The translations under genes were made by a program, and so were the position numbers. Positions 6,086 to 6,428 of a stretch of DNA of 6,428 nucleotides are shown here, one piece after another. Below the pieces are notes generated by a model, which was given only the letters and a program-made list of their open reading frames with translations, was not told where the DNA came from and did not search any database. The DNA comes from CAZCSY01 sp964501505 (lineage in GTDB: Bacteria > Omnitrophota > Gorgyraeia > Velamenicoccales > Velamenicoccaceae), in contig CAZCSY010000086.1 in assembly GCA_964501505.1 (NCBI GenBank), positions 1 through 6,428 of the forward strand. The letters are read 5' to 3'. Positions within the stretch are counted from its first letter, which is position 1, and each line of letters begins with the position of its first letter.

Positions 6086-6428
6086 ATGTTCTGGGTACAG
6101 ATTGTCATCGTTCAGGTCGTCATCTTCGGGGCGCTCATCTACGCGCTGCGTCAGGTCTTGACGAAAAATATCAGCCATGCCACGTCGCACCTGGATGACT
6201 TGAATGCGGATTTCATCCGCCGCCAGGAGGAGATTCGGCATAAACAGGAGGAGGCCGATCGCTATCATAAGGAGATCATGGATAAGGCCCAGGGTGACGC
6301 CGAGCGTCTGCGTCAGGAGGTGGTCCTTCAGGTGGAAGCGGAAAAAGAAAAGATGCTGACCGATGCCCACGCCCAGAGTGTGGACATCGTCGCCAAGGGT
6401 TTTCCTAACCGGCGCCGTTCTCACGAAG
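6086..6428 (+). CDS. atpF: F-type ATP synthase b-subunit-like protein (3' partial)
   Basis: The frame runs from ATG 6086 to the window end with no stop, giving 114 residues plus one base. It has the b-subunit layout: a short N terminus, one membrane helix (about residues 3-22, V-Q-I-V-I-V-Q-V-V-I-F-G-A-L-I-Y), then a continuous charged helix with R-R-Q-E-E-I and repeated Glu/Lys/Ala/Gln heptads. In the family, b is the peripheral stalk that holds F1 to the membrane subunit a. It follows the c-like gene after 23 bases, matching the usual c-to-b neighbour order and suggesting co-transcription. The last residues (G-F-P-N-R-R-R-S-H-E) are less coiled-coil-like than what precedes; this could be a real break or a frame error near the edge. 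Any small helical membrane protein with a coiled coil could look similar, so the call leans on context. Confidence 0.75.
   Translation, partial: MFWVQIVIVQVVIFGALIYALRQVLTKNISHATSHLDDLNADFIRRQEEIRHKQEEADRYHKEIMDKAQGDAERLRQEVVLQVEAEKEKMLTDAHAQSVDIVAKGFPNRRRSHE

Noticed and set aside
6059..6424. 121-codon minus-strand frame opposite the b-like gene
   Set aside because: The plus strand has a ribosome-binding site, correct operon spacing and a membrane helix plus coiled coil; the minus-strand product shows no recognisable feature.

Overview
The window is GC-rich bacterial DNA with strong G/C preference at third codon positions. All supported genes lie on the + strand. It divides into (A) the 3' 5.36 kb of a very large gene for a repetitive exported or surface protein (1-5358), (B) a 174-base intergenic region with an intrinsic terminator and a second palindrome (5359-5532), and (C) the start of a small cluster of F-type ATP synthase-like genes (5533-6428), cut by the window end.

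Region A is open from the first base, so its true start is upstream. It encodes one partial and ten complete tandem repeats of about 93-96 residues. Each has the pattern P-N-G-G-x-x-W ... I-x-W ... V-x-L-x-Y-S ... Y-x-W-x-x-P-D ... V-R-(V/I)-x-D ... D-x-S-x-x-x-F-x-I. This resembles the bacterial Ig-like/Kre9-KNH-type beta-sandwich repeat. About 780 residues of unrecognised sequence follow, alternating beta-rich and long helical or coiled-coil segments, then one transmembrane helix and a 39-residue charged tail. This looks like a membrane-anchored stalk exposed outside the cytoplasm.

Region C encodes an epsilon subunit reduced to its N-terminal beta-sandwich (about 78 aa), a 75-aa c-subunit-like double-helix protein, and the N-terminal part of a b-subunit-like protein (one membrane helix plus a coiled coil). 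Spacing and direction fit co-transcription. Two things are odd. The order epsilon-c-b begins straight after a terminator with no beta subunit upstream. The c-like protein keeps the R-N-P loop but has leucine at the ion-binding carboxylate position and contains no Asp or Glu at all. If the sequence is correct, it cannot carry ions as a normal c subunit does. It may be a silent or structural ring component, or part of a divergent complex whose canonical c gene is elsewhere. This is the most interesting signal in the window.

Taxonomy cannot be fixed from the sequence alone. F-type ATP synthase genes indicate a bacterium. The giant Ig-repeat protein and the unusual ATP synthase set suggest an uncultured candidate-phylum lineage, with Omnitrophota or a relative as a low-confidence guess. 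I see no functional link between regions A and C; the terminator separates them.
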